Below, in pieces: positions 1 to 8,158 of a stretch of 36,784 nt of DNA (the stretch's first letter is position 1; each line of letters opens with the position of its first letter). Position numbers and translations under genes: made by a program. The notes under the pieces were generated by a model that was not told the DNA's origin, searched no databases, and was given only the letters and a program-made list of their open reading frames with translations. The DNA lies in contig JQDQ01000239.1 in assembly GCA_000747625.2 (NCBI GenBank), forward strand, positions 1 to 36,784. Reading direction: 5' to 3'. The stretch is from Smithella sp. SCADC. GTDB taxonomy: Bacteria > Desulfobacterota > Syntrophia > Syntrophales > Smithellaceae.

Positions 1-11
1 TTCCTGCCTGT

Positions 12-302
12 CTATAATCGGGATTTCCAGTAATCCGGATGGCGGTGAAGGTGCATGACGGCGAGGATATAGATGCAATCCGGCTCAATGCTGTATAAAA
101 CACCGTATGGGAAACGACTGGTCAGACATCTGTGGACATCATCTTCAACAATTGGCCATGCGGAGGAATAGGACAAAATATTCTGTATGGTGGAATTGAC
201 TTCCAGAAAGAAATCTTCTCCCAGTCCCGGTGTGCAGCTTTCGTAATATTCGATGGCCTCAAGGAATTCCGTTTCTGCTTCCTTGTGAAAATAAAACGTC
301 AT
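12..302 (-). CDS. RelE/ParE-superfamily toxin of an addiction module
   Basis: This 96-aa protein has the layout of the RelE/ParE toxin fold: an N-terminal helix pair (around HKEAETEFLEAIEYYE), a central beta-sheet, and the C-terminal signature VMHLHRHPDYWKSRL typical of ParE/RelE proteins. Family members poison gyrase (ParE) or cleave ribosome-bound mRNA (RelE); the sequence alone does not decide which. The start overlaps the antitoxin stop by 4 bp (ATGA, 299-302), so the antitoxin is translated first. This is the intact version; the second copy near 16.9 kb is broken. The family call is firm and the target is unknown. Confidence 0.88.
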   Translation of the reverse strand: MTFYFHKEAETEFLEAIEYYESCTPGLGEDFFLEVNSTIQNILSYSSAWPIVEDDVHRCLTSRFPYGVLYSIEPDCIYILAVMHLHRHPDYWKSRL

Positions 303-526
303 CGTCCGAACCGCTCTCTGATTTGCGCAATAACCTGCTCCCCTGGAACGGGATTAACACGTCCAGACCGAAGTTCAACAAGCCTACGCTTGGCAACCGC
401 AGCCCATTCCGCATCAATGCCTGGGTCCGGAATGTTCAGGGTGCGAAGGAGGGAGTCCACCACTATGATACGCTCTTCTACGGGAAGCGCGGCGGCCTCC
501 TGAATTATGTCTTTTGTGCTGTGCAT
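299..526 (-). CDS. Addiction module antitoxin, PF09720/TIGR02574 type
   Basis: This 75-aa protein has the N-terminal signature of the 'putative addiction module component' family: a helix followed by LPVEERIIVVDSLLRTLN. The C-terminal half is basic and probably wraps the toxin. Family members neutralise the RelE/ParE-type toxin encoded directly downstream, and the ATGA overlap with that toxin supports the pairing. An almost identical copy (one visible residue change, Q to R, near the C-terminus) sits at 17058-17285, so this antitoxin could protect against toxin from either locus. A strong Shine-Dalgarno (AGGTG in sense) precedes the ATG. Confidence 0.88.
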   Translation of the reverse strand: MHSTKDIIQEAAALPVEERIIVVDSLLRTLNIPDPGIDAEWAAVAKRRLVELRSGRVNPVPGEQVIAQIRERFGR

Positions 527-790
527 AAAACACCTCCAAGTTTGAATACGAGCATATCACAGGATTTCATCCTCTGCAATCATCAAGGGCAAGACAGAAT
601 TGCCTCAAATAAAATGTTAGCGAAAAGATATAAAAAAGTTTAATAATACCAACTTTTTCTTGTCGGAGAAACAGAATAATCTGCACTTATTTTCCCCCTC
701 TCGGCTCCTTTCACTTTTTACCCTTATGCGGCTTGGGTGAAAGATTCAATTCCCAAAGGCGAATGGGAATTGATACGCAAATCGCTGTAG
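527..790. other. Non-coding spacer with hairpin
   Basis: This spacer between the antitoxin start and the transposase remnant holds the module's presumed promoter region and a perfect 10-bp inverted repeat, TCAATTCCCA / TGGGAATTGA (746-755 and 764-773, 8-nt loop). The same hairpin occurs in the right copy at 17505-17532. It may be the REP-like structure linked to the adjacent transposase remnant. No gene is visible. Confidence 0.5.
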
Positions 791-913
791 CGAGGACAAT
801 TAACCGGCAGCAATCGGTTCATTGACGAAATTGAAACAAAAATTAATCATCGTATCGAATTTAGAGGGCAAGGGCGACCCAGGAAGAATAAAATATAAAT
901 CTGTCCCCTTTTG
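791..913 (+). pseudogene. 3' remnant of a REP-associated (IS200-like) transposase
   Basis: An open frame from 791 to the TAA at 896-898 encodes 35 residues including LTGSNRFIDEIE and RGQGRPRKNK. This matches the C-terminal end typical of REP-associated tyrosine transposases (Y1_Tnp/RAYT), with the basic GRPRK tail. No start codon or catalytic HUH region is present. The remnant is followed by TAAATCTGTCCCCTTTT, the exact reverse complement of the sequence in front of the transposase 5' remnant at 20074-20090, so these appear to be the element's two ends. Confidence 0.7.
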
Positions 914-928
914 CAGATACCAGACCTC

Positions 929-1621
929 TTATATTTCTTGTTCCAGCAACTGCCCATTCTCTTTTAACCAAGCTTTTGCCTTTTCCATCGTCGGCGCTTG
1001 AGCCCGGACGATGTTCCAGAATCTGGGAGTGTGGTTGGCTTCAATGAGGTGAGCAAGTTCATGGACGATAACATAATCTATGACAAACATGGGTGCCTTA
1101 ATCAGCCGCCAGTTTAAATTGACATTGTCATTCAGGGTGCAGGAACCCCAGCGAAAGCGGTTGTCAACGATCTTGATCGCTGAAATATCGACACCGAGTG
1201 CACGGGCATGGATTCTTACGCGTGGAACAATCTTTTCTTTAGCCTTGCCGATAAACCATTCACGTAAGGCCTCCCCTCGCTTTTCCCCCTGTATCGCCGG
1301 AATAAAAAAACGCTGGGCGAACCGAACCTCGGATACACCAGATTTAACTACCTCAATGCGGTATTGTCGCCCAAGATAGAGCGCTGATTCGCCGCTGACC
1401 AGTTCCTTACCGGGTGGATGGGGCAAGGCATGATATTTTTGGGAATGGCCTTTCTTCACATAAATCCATTGACGTTTCGATTCCACTACCTCTCTGATTT
1501 TATCCTCAGACATCCCTTCCGGGGCATGCACAACAACACTGCGATCCCGCTCAACGGTTATGGTCAGCTTTCGCCGCTTTGCAGACCTTTTGATTGTGTA
1601 AGCCAAATCCATTGCAATCAC
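929..1621 (-). CDS. YgjP-like (DUF45) zinc metallopeptidase, last gene of the RM operon
   Basis: This 230-aa protein is of the YgjP/SprT-like DUF45 family. The zinc site is visible as HELAH (residues 187-191) with a third ligand at H197 in NHTPRFW, preceded by the family's RWGSC motif (157-161). Such metallopeptidases are often encoded at the end of type I restriction-modification operons; their substrate there is not established. The start is GTG, overlapping the hsdR stop by 4 bp (GTGA, 1618-1621). An ATG three codons in is an alternative start. Full length; translation is probably coupled to hsdR. Confidence 0.88.
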   Translation of the reverse strand: MIAMDLAYTIKRSAKRRKLTITVERDRSVVVHAPEGMSEDKIREVVESKRQWIYVKKGHSQKYHALPHPPGKELVSGESALYLGRQYRIEVVKSGVSEVRFAQRFFIPAIQGEKRGEALREWFIGKAKEKIVPRVRIHARALGVDISAIKIVDNRFRWGSCTLNDNVNLNWRLIKAPMFVIDYVIVHELAHLIEANHTPRFWNIVRAQAPTMEKAKAWLKENGQLLEQEI

Positions 1622-4600
1622 TCCGCGTAAAGAATGATGTCATTTTTCTTATAGGCAATTTCCATTATGCGGGAGATGATATGAGCGCGATTTTTTACAA
1701 GGCCGGGCAGCTTCGCAAATTCCGCTGCAAGCAGGATATTTTGAAGATCCGCCCTCAATTTATTCTGGGCCGGTATGCTTTCCCAGAAACCGGTGAGTTT
1801 CAGCTCTCGTTCCACCGTCAGAAAAGACTTCTGTGTCAGATCAACCAGGTGGCTGATCCGGTCTTCGTGATTCATTCCATAGAGTGGCTGCGGCTCAGCG
1901 CCCGTCCAAAGCAAAGTCTCATTCTCTGGCATCCCTTCACCAAATATTTCCCGCTTGAACATCCGAAACAAGGGCATCTGCTTCTTCCGGTGCAACCCAT
2001 AGGTCGGTTCTTTACCAGACCTGATGATACGCGCCCGCAGCTTCTCCAGCTCCTCATATATCTTTTTCCAGTTGTTCCGGAACTCTTCAAAAATTGCCGC
2101 CAAGGCCTCAGCGAAGGATGCCTGCAAATCAGGGTCATCGTCCAGATCAACATCAAGGTGGTGACGAATAGCATGTTCCACCTCAGCCGCCTTGGTCTTG
2201 ATGCGGCTGTGCACGTCGACCTGCTTCTGAAAGTCTGCATCAAGAATGGAGATAGGCTCGATCTTTACCGATATTCCTTTCGACTCAAGATACGCATCGG
2301 TAATACCGCGCAACTTGGCTGGAATGCCCTTCATGCTCAATCGCTCATCCCGGAAGTGCTTTCCCGCCAGCACGTTTATCTCGGCAAGGGTTTGATAGTC
2401 GGCCATATAAGCAAGAGCTTCCTTGGCGGGGAAAAGAACATTCAGACAACTGGTCAACTTTTTAAAGGCCAGCATGAAATCAAACCGCAGATCTTCATCA
2501 TAAAAGAGATCAAAGAATGCATCGTGATCGTTCAGGTCAGTCAGGCCATGATTCTTGAGTATCTCCATAACGGCGCCATGGCTGGCGGATAGCTCCCGTA
2601 GTTCTTCCTCGGGAAAACTGAGAGTATCGAGCACTTCCTTCTGTTCGCGCTCATCATAGGTGTCGATTGCCCGCTTCAAGTGGTGGCCGATGCCCACATA
2701 GTCAACCACAAAGCCCTTGTCCTTGCCTGCGCCGCCCACGCGGTTGACCCTGGCGATGGCCTGAAGGAGATTGTGGGCGATGATTACCTTGTCGAGATAC
2801 ATGACTTGTTCAACCGGCGCATCAAAACCGGTGAGCAGCATGTTATTAACGATCAGAATGCCCATATCGCCGGTGACACTTTCCTCTTCGATTCCAAAGG
2901 CCATCTTGAAGCTTTTTATACTGGCATCATGTTTAGACTTGTCAGAATACGCCTTGAGGTGTGGCAGGTCGTTGTGGTTGCCGGAGATGATGACATCGGT
3001 TGTCAGTTTTTTAAGCTGGCCAATGTCAAGCTTCCGTGGGTTGGCTTTTTCCAAATCAACAATGGCTTCTGTCAGAGCATTATCGATATGTTTCTTGTAA
3101 CGCACAGCCGCCTCACGGGAAGTAGCCACTACCTGCGCTTTATATCCATTGGGAAAGACATGGGTCAGATAGTGCGTCACCATGTCCCTGGCTTTAGCCT
3201 CGATGGTCGGTTCGGCTTCAAGATATGCGTCGCGGGAGCCATAACCCAGAACTTCCATGCGCTGCTGAAGGTTGTAATCACTGAAGACATCCTGAAAGGC
3301 GGCATCCATCGCTTTCTTGTCGGATACCTCAGCGTTGTGGGTGCGCCCCTCATAGACGATTTCCAGAGTTACTCCGTCATCAATGGACTGGCGCATGGTG
3401 TATTTATCAATGTAGTCGCCGAAAACGCGCTCCGTCTTGTCAATAGGCGTACCCGTATAACCGATGCGAGCGGCGTTGGGAATACCTTTGTCGAGATTTG
3501 CTCCTAGCATAGCGTATTGAGAACGGTGCGCCTCGTCGGTCATTACCAGAATGTACGGGCTGGCGTTCAATTCCGGAAAGATTTCTGTCAAATCTGCTTC
3601 GCGAAACTTATGGATCATGGCCATGACCAGATCAGAGGAATCGGAGCGCAAGAGCTCTTTGAGCTTTTTGATACTGTCAGCCACCTTGACCGTAAAGCCG
3701 ATACTCTGGCTGGTCTCTGTGAGCTGGTCTTCCAGTTGTGTGCGGTCGGTCACAAAGACCACCTTCCAGTGTGAGAGTTGGGCGTGGCGATACATCTCCC
3801 GCACCATGAACATCATGGTCAGTGATTTGCCCGAACCCTGAGTGTGCCAAATAATGCCGCTCCGCTCGCGGGGGCTCTTCCCCTCAAGGAGTCGCTTTAC
3901 CGCCAACTTGACTGCACGGAACTGCTGGTAACGTCCCACAACCTTGATCGTCTCACCCTTGTCGTTGATCGAAAAGAGTGTGAAGGTGCGAATAAGATCC
4001 AGCAGATTATCATGGTCGAGCATTCCGGCGACTAATCTTTGCTGATCGTTAGGACCGCTACTGCCGTGCCCCAGATCAGCGACCGTGCGAGGGTAAGGAT
4101 CTGCCCAGCGGTAGAAATATTTTTCACTGTGGGTGGTAATAGTGCCGAACTTAGCTTCCTGGCGGCAGGTGGCGATGATGATCTGGTTGTAATAAAATAG
4201 TGGTGCACTGCCTTCACCTTTAGCCCCGCGCTGCTCGCTGTATCGCAGTAGTTGGTCGATGGCTTCCGGGATAGCGTCTTTGACCTTTGGTGATTTGCAT
4301 TCAATCACTACAACCGGCAGGCCGTTCAGAAAAAGGACAATGTCCGGGACGATGTGGTGCTCAGTGCCCAGCACACGCACCTTGAGCTGGCACACAGCGA
4401 TAAAGCGATTGTTGTCCCGATGCGCAAAGTCCACAAAACGGACCGTCGGGCTTTTCTCTCCCGTGCGGCGGTTCTCACTGACGCTGGTGTTTTCCAATAG
4501 CAGAGTAAAAACGTGTCGGTTGTTCTGAATCAGGCCTGTACCGGGAAAGCTCGCCGTAAGCTGTTTGACAACTTCTTCCACCTGATCGTCTTCAAGCCAA

Positions 4601-4803
4601 TCGTTAATGACCTTGAGCTGCTCCTTCAGCACCGGCAACATTACCACCTCAGTGAAGGTCTGGCGAAAGGTATCGCCGGGGTGCTGTTTGTTATCAAGGT
4701 CAATGATTTCCCAATCCAGCCCGGCAAGCTGATCAAGGAATGGTTTCTCAACATGGTTACGTTCGTCAAGCTTGAGTTGCAAGGACGTTTTCTCTGCCGT
4801 CAT
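1618..4803 (-). CDS. hsdR: Type I restriction enzyme, R (endonuclease/translocase) subunit
   Basis: HsdR is the DNA-translocating and cleaving subunit of type I restriction enzymes. From the chosen start the protein is 1061 aa. It has an N-terminal PD-(D/E)xK nuclease (D154, E168 and K170 in VVIECKSPK), then a superfamily 2 helicase with Walker A QGSGKS (322-327), DEAH (423-426) and the TGTP motif. A C-terminal helical domain presumably contacts HsdM. The frame extends 7 codons upstream, but the ATG at 4803 overlaps the previous stop (ATGA) and follows AAGGAG at good spacing. All motifs are intact, so the enzyme should be active. Two diverged copies of its first ~40 codons lie upstream in the same operon. 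Confidence 0.96.
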   Translation of the reverse strand: MTAEKTSLQLKLDERNHVEKPFLDQLAGLDWEIIDLDNKQHPGDTFRQTFTEVVMLPVLKEQLKVINDWLEDDQVEEVVKQLTASFPGTGLIQNNRHVFTLLLENTSVSENRRTGEKSPTVRFVDFAHRDNNRFIAVCQLKVRVLGTEHHIVPDIVLFLNGLPVVVIECKSPKVKDAIPEAIDQLLRYSEQRGAKGEGSAPLFYYNQIIIATCRQEAKFGTITTHSEKYFYRWADPYPRTVADLGHGSSGPNDQQRLVAGMLDHDNLLDLIRTFTLFSINDKGETIKVVGRYQQFRAVKLAVKRLLEGKSPRERSGIIWHTQGSGKSLTMMFMVREMYRHAQLSHWKVVFVTDRTQLEDQLTETSQSIGFTVKVADSIKKLKELLRSDSSDLVMAMIHKFREADLTEIFPELNASPYILVMTDEAHRSQYAMLGANLDKGIPNAARIGYTGTPIDKTERVFGDYIDKYTMRQSIDDGVTLEIVYEGRTHNAEVSDKKAMDAAFQDVFSDYNLQQRMEVLGYGSRDAYLEAEPTIEAKARDMVTHYLTHVFPNGYKAQVVATSREAAVRYKKHIDNALTEAIVDLEKANPRKLDIGQLKKLTTDVIISGNHNDLPHLKAYSDKSKHDASIKSFKMAFGIEEESVTGDMGILIVNNMLLTGFDAPVEQVMYLDKVIIAHNLLQAIARVNRVGGAGKDKGFVVDYVGIGHHLKRAIDTYDEREQKEVLDTLSFPEEELRELSASHGAVMEILKNHGLTDLNDHDAFFDLFYDEDLRFDFMLAFKKLTSCLNVLFPAKEALAYMADYQTLAEINVLAGKHFRDERLSMKGIPAKLRGITDAYLESKGISVKIEPISILDADFQKQVDVHSRIKTKAAEVEHAIRHHLDVDLDDDPDLQASFAEALAAIFEEFRNNWKKIYEELEKLRARIIRSGKEPTYGLHRKKQMPLFRMFKREIFGEGMPENETLLWTGAEPQPLYGMNHEDRISHLVDLTQKSFLTVERELKLTGFWESIPAQNKLRADLQNILLAAEFAKLPGLVKNRAHIISRIMEIAYKKNDIILYAE

Positions 4804-6131
4804 GGTTTCTCCTTGACGACCCAATGGCCGCCCTTGTCGGGTCCGATACGTTCAATGACCCCGGATTCCCGCAGTTCACGAAGAACGCGTTCGACGGTTC
4901 TGCTTGTTTTGCCGATCTGCGTGGCCAATGCGGCGCTCGAAAGGCTACCGTTAGATTTGAGCAAGGCAATAATTTTCTCCGACATTTTCTCCGACATTTT
5001 CTCCGACATTTTCTCTTTTCGCCGGACGCCGGCAAGGAATTGCACCATCAAACCAGACGCATCGGTACGATATTCCGGCAAAGGCACGCCTGCAGCTTCA
5101 CATTCTTGTCTAATTTTCTCGATGCCCCGCCCCCAGGATTCAATCATCCCCGCCCGAAAGAAGGCATTGGCAATCAGCGGATTGAAAGGTTTGGAGGCAT
5201 GCTTCGACAGCAATTGCTCCACCGTCCAGTTCTCAGGCAACTGGCCGTCATTCCAGAAATATATTTTGTCTTCATACACGCTGATTTGAATAGGAGAGCC
5301 TCCGCTATAGTCTTTGTGCACAATCGCATTTAACAAGGCTTCCCGCAAGGCGGCCTTCGGAAAAGGAAACCGTTCCACACGGCTGATCCCTTCATAGCTG
5401 ATAGACGCTTTCAGGTATTTGGTCAGCAAAAGATCCAAAGCTTTTTCAGCCTGAACAAACAGGCTGCCGTGAATTTCATCCTGATAAAGCAGATCGGCAT
5501 CGGTGCGAAAATAGCCGATTTTGATATACGAGCCGACCACCCACTTTTCCGGATCATGGTGAAAAAGCAAAATGGCGGCGCGTTTAAAGTAATGACCTTC
5601 CTTCAGATTCAGATTTTCAATGAGCGAAGCATTGCCTTCCGCCAATACCTCATCACTCACGCGTCCGCTTTTGGCGGCCTTCGCGCGAAACAAATCAAAA
5701 GAATCTTTCTTAAAATCGACCAGGGCCACCCGGGGCACCGGCACCGCATCCCAGCGTTTGCCCTGTTTTTCCAGCAAAAACTTATCAAGAGCCGCCCCTT
5801 TCAATTCCTGTTTGGTGCTGCCACTGCGATAATAATATTCGCCTTTGTAACTTACCGGATAGGGATAAGATTCCACGACAATCTCAATCAGGTCTTTGCC
5901 CTTTTCGTGAAGCAGATTGACGTCAACAATAATACCCAGAATATCCTTAATTTTGTTGGGGATGTCTTCCAGAAGCTTCCCGGCATTGGCAACACCCAAT
6001 ATTTGGCCTTTATCGTTTTTACCGATAATCAACTTGCCGCCCTTGGCATTGGCAAAGCCGCAGACCCAGCGGATATATTCATCACGCCAGGTTTCTTTCC
6101 ATTCGACGTTTTGGGATTCTTTTGGACTCAT
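4800..6131 (-). CDS. AlbA_2 / divergent-AAA HTH regulator-like protein (RecG-like annotation)
   Basis: This 443-aa protein begins with a Schlafen AlbA_2 domain (about residues 1-125; WRDEYIRWVCGFANAKGGKLIIG). A middle HATPase_c_4-like region follows (FPKAALREALLNAIVHKDYSG to GRGIEKI), then a C-terminal winged helix (387-443). Such proteins are often misnamed ATP-dependent DNA helicase RecG. They are frequently embedded in type I RM operons, where a regulatory or accessory defense role is suspected. The start overlaps the stop of a 45-codon hsdR relic (ATGA) and the stop overlaps hsdR (ATGA). Just before the winged helix is a perfect triple MSEK repeat (375-386), a likely length-variable linker. 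Confidence 0.85.
   Translation of the reverse strand: MSPKESQNVEWKETWRDEYIRWVCGFANAKGGKLIIGKNDKGQILGVANAGKLLEDIPNKIKDILGIIVDVNLLHEKGKDLIEIVVESYPYPVSYKGEYYYRSGSTKQELKGAALDKFLLEKQGKRWDAVPVPRVALVDFKKDSFDLFRAKAAKSGRVSDEVLAEGNASLIENLNLKEGHYFKRAAILLFHHDPEKWVVGSYIKIGYFRTDADLLYQDEIHGSLFVQAEKALDLLLTKYLKASISYEGISRVERFPFPKAALREALLNAIVHKDYSGGSPIQISVYEDKIYFWNDGQLPENWTVEQLLSKHASKPFNPLIANAFFRAGMIESWGRGIEKIRQECEAAGVPLPEYRTDASGLMVQFLAGVRRKEKMSEKMSEKMSEKIIALLKSNGSLSSAALATQIGKTSRTVERVLRELRESGVIERIGPDKGGHWVVKEKP
4973..5008 (-). repeat. Three perfect 12-bp tandem units encoding (MSEK)x3
   Basis: The unit TTTTCTCCGACA (plus strand) occurs three times without mismatch inside the AlbA_2/HTH gene. Each unit is four codons long, so gain or loss by slippage would keep the frame and change only the linker between the HATPase-like region and the winged helix. 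Confidence 0.95.
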
Positions 6132-6265
6132 ACGGCGGCAGGCTCCTTTTTATTATAAATGATCTCCCAACCAAAACCGTAAAGCTGATCTGGGAAGGGC
6201 TTCTCGACGTGGTTGCGCTCGTCGAGTCTCAAGAGAGTTGATTGATTTGCGGCACTTGACTTCAT
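6128..6265 (-). pseudogene. Relic of an hsdR 5' end (45-codon ORF)
   Basis: This 45-codon ORF begins with ATG at 6265 after AGAGGG. Residues 12-36 contain LRLDERNHVEKPF, DQL and GWEII, matching the N-terminus of the intact HsdR (residues 10-35). It then departs from hsdR and ends at a TGA that overlaps the ATG of the AlbA_2/HTH gene (ATGA). At the DNA level it differs from the intact hsdR at many synonymous positions, so it is not a recent copy. It may still be translated, coupling AlbA_2/HTH translation to upstream ribosomes. I read it as a scar of a former hsdR; a functional leader peptide is the alternative. Confidence 0.85.
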
Positions 6266-6293
6266 TTTCCCTCTTTTCTTATACAGGGCAGTC

Positions 6294-7127
6294 TTATTTC
6301 GTATCCGCTACCAAGCCATGAAAGGTTTTTACCCACTCCTTCCACGTATGATGAAAATCCGGCAAGTCCTTCAACATGGGTCCCAACCGGTCGAGCCAGG
6401 CCTTTTCATTCCATTCCCGCAGCGTGTCCGACGTCAGTCCCGCAAGATCAGGCTGCACACCGCGCACACGGCACTTCTCATCGAATAACGGTTTCAATTC
6501 TTTCCATGAAAAATGCTCTTCTGATTTGCACAGGATATACCAGAGATCATACAAGTCTCGTGGACGCGGCCACTTCTTCTGCTGCTGTAATAGTGATCTC
6601 AACTTTTCCGCAATGATTTCTCTTTTGGAATAAGCAGTGATCTGGAATGCCGAAAGATCGGCATAGCCCGGCTTGACGGACCGCACAACCGCTCTATCAA
6701 GAATGGGCTCGTCAAAGGTCAGATGCACTTTCACCTGCGGCAGCCCCTGTCGTCGCGCCCCGCCCCGGCTGTATTCCACGGGAACCTCAATCTGAAAATC
6801 GCCAGGCGCCGTCAAAGGGGCGCGCACGGACAAGCGAATGCCCGATTCATTTAAAACCCATGTGGCAACCGTATCCAGCAGGCGAAGCGACGCCTCAAGA
6901 TTTTCACCTTCGGGTCGGCAACTGAAATCAATATCTTCGGAAAACCGGTAACCTTCATAGTAACAGTGCCTCAGACAGGTTCCGCCCTTGAAAACCCAGC
7001 CATGCTTTTTAGCGCCTGCCTTTGCCAATCCCGACAGCAGCCAGAGGATGACGTAGTCCTTTTCGGCCTGTCCAAATCGGAGTCCTTCTTTTTCCGCGAC
7101 GCGATGCAATTGAGCCGTCGTCATCAT
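6294..7127 (-). CDS. abiEii: AbiEii nucleotidyltransferase toxin (type IV TA / abortive infection)
   Basis: AbiEii is the toxin of the AbiE system, a DUF1814 nucleotidyltransferase; studied relatives act on tRNA or use GTP to halt growth. From the chosen start the protein is 277 aa. The nucleotidyltransferase signature is present: KGGT (47-50) and SEDIDF (63-68), followed by the family block REIIAEKLRSLL and RPRDLYDLWYI. The frame extends 11 codons upstream, but the ATG at 7127 overlaps the abiEi stop (ATGATGA) and is preferred. An ATG one codon later is equally possible. The stop is followed 28 bp later by the hsdR relic ORF. It appears intact. Confidence 0.92.
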   Translation of the reverse strand: MMTTAQLHRVAEKEGLRFGQAEKDYVILWLLSGLAKAGAKKHGWVFKGGTCLRHCYYEGYRFSEDIDFSCRPEGENLEASLRLLDTVATWVLNESGIRLSVRAPLTAPGDFQIEVPVEYSRGGARRQGLPQVKVHLTFDEPILDRAVVRSVKPGYADLSAFQITAYSKREIIAEKLRSLLQQQKKWPRPRDLYDLWYILCKSEEHFSWKELKPLFDEKCRVRGVQPDLAGLTSDTLREWNEKAWLDRLGPMLKDLPDFHHTWKEWVKTFHGLVADTK

Positions 7128-7930
7128 GGTTGTATCTCCGCGTTCACCAGAAGGCCCCACCGTCTGCTGTATTTCCCGTGCTTCGGCATGGTCGGATCAA
7201 GCGGCGAATAGCCGGGCGCCAGTGACAACGCTTTGCGCAGCGCTTCAATATCTCCCAGCCCCAACGTCTCCATGATGAACCCGAGACGTTTGGCAACCGC
7301 AGAATTGCCGATTTTGACGGCATACGTTCTCAGTTTTTTTTCGTCCAGCGTCTTCCAGGAACCAGTCAATGCCTTGGCGATTTCACTCACGCCACCCACA
7401 TATTGCGGAAGATCCAGCCCGTCGATGATTGTCTTCTCCCGGTCCGTAACGCTAAATGGAGTCTCATCTATCCAGTCTTTCATGACGCCGAAGAACTTGT
7501 CCGGTTTCTGCGACACGATCCTGAAGGTTACGCCCAATACATCGCCCGGCTGGCGGCGCACCGGATGATCGGTAGCCACAAAAACGGTGCGGGGAAGCTG
7601 TTCCGTCATTCCGTGATGGTTGAGGGCCGACCAGTAGGCAATCACTGCCGGAGAAACCAGCTCCATAGCAACGATAAACTCATGCAACTGCGGCGAACGG
7701 TCTTCGCCGGAAGAGAGTGGAACAACAGCAAACCGGCCCCGGCGGATGCGCCGAATCCAACCTTTGCTTTGCAGCCGCTCAAGAAACTGGGACGTCGGAT
7801 CATCCTTTGCGTGCCCCAATGCCTCACGGGCAAAGGCAAGTGTAAAAGTAGGGTGCGCTCCGGCTTTGGCAAGAAACGCAGCCTCCATCTTTCCCAACTG
7901 GCCTTTTGTTATATTTTGCACGTCATTCAT
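7124..7930 (-). CDS. abiEi: AbiEi antitoxin / transcriptional repressor
   Basis: This 268-aa protein of the AbiEi_4 family has an N-terminal winged helix (about residues 10-75; LGKMEAAF and SKGWIRRIRRGRFAVV) followed by the antitoxin domain. AbiEi proteins neutralise AbiEii and repress their own operon. It is translated just before abiEii with a 4-bp overlap. Its first nine codons (MNDVQNITK) and ~60 bp of upstream DNA are repeated in front of the hsdR relic at 8158, so its 5' end took part in a duplication. The leader may carry an AbiEi-regulated promoter. Confidence 0.92.
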   Translation of the reverse strand: MNDVQNITKGQLGKMEAAFLAKAGAHPTFTLAFAREALGHAKDDPTSQFLERLQSKGWIRRIRRGRFAVVPLSSGEDRSPQLHEFIVAMELVSPAVIAYWSALNHHGMTEQLPRTVFVATDHPVRRQPGDVLGVTFRIVSQKPDKFFGVMKDWIDETPFSVTDREKTIIDGLDLPQYVGGVSEIAKALTGSWKTLDEKKLRTYAVKIGNSAVAKRLGFIMETLGLGDIEALRKALSLAPGYSPLDPTMPKHGKYSRRWGLLVNAEIQP

Positions 7931-7996
7931 AGTCCCTACAGCCTATTTACGTCACATAAACTATACCATTTTACCGATAAGTCAAGATATTTCCGG
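7901..7996 (-). promoter_or_regulatory. Duplicated leader in front of abiEi (copy A)
   Basis: This ~95-bp stretch aligns with 8129-8223: same ATG context, the same first nine codons, and a shared core reading (sense) ATGTGAC upstream of the start. In sense, TTGACT (7980-7985) and TATAGT (7960-7965) are promoter-like but only 14 bp apart, so the promoter call is weak. It could be an internal operon promoter or AbiEi operator. Confidence 0.45.
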
Positions 7997-8158
7997 CAAA
8001 CTTCTGGCGGCAGTTGTCGTTCGATGCTTATGGTCGAGGTCGATGATTTCCCAGCCCAGGCCGAGAAGCTGATCGAGGAAAGTCTTGTCAACGTGATTGC
8101 GTTCGTCTAGTCTGAGTTGGGCCGCTTGGCTTTTTGTTATATTTTGTACGTCATTCAT
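7982..8158 (-). pseudogene. Relic of an hsdR 5' end fused to the abiEi start (58-codon ORF)
   Basis: This 58-codon ORF starts with MNDVQNITK, the same nine codons as abiEi, then switches to HsdR-like sequence at residues 15-45 (LRLDERNHVDK, FLDQL, LGLGWEIIDLDHK). It runs out of homology and stops at 7982-7984. The intact HsdR has the equivalent KLDERNHVEK, FLDQL and WEIIDLD. The chimera is best explained by recombination that joined an abiEi start to an hsdR start. Codon-level divergence from both the intact hsdR and the other relic shows it is old or of foreign origin. Confidence 0.85.

Larger units (their letters stand above)
1..913. repeat. Long direct repeat, left copy (toxin-antitoxin + transposase 3' end)
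   Basis: This stretch is nearly identical to 16696-17611, in the same orientation, and may extend left beyond the window. It contains a complete toxin-antitoxin pair, a hairpin (arms 746-755 and 764-773) and the 3' end of a REP-associated transposase, ending in the 17-bp end sequence TAAATCTGTCCCCTTTT. Relative to the right copy it lacks a ~64-nt insertion in the toxin and retains ~61 nt after the hairpin. Together the two copies bracket the whole restriction/defense operon. Confidence 0.93.

Noticed and set aside
1594-2592. 332-codon plus-strand ORF, and similar long ORFs opposite hsdR and hsdM (e.g. 14536-15954)
   Set aside because: They run antisense to well-supported RM genes with intact motifs and show no family features or ribosome binding sites.
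4804-4824. Upstream 7-codon extension of hsdR
   Set aside because: The ATG at 4803 has AAGGAG at proper spacing and an ATGA overlap with the previous gene, as at the other junctions of this operon.
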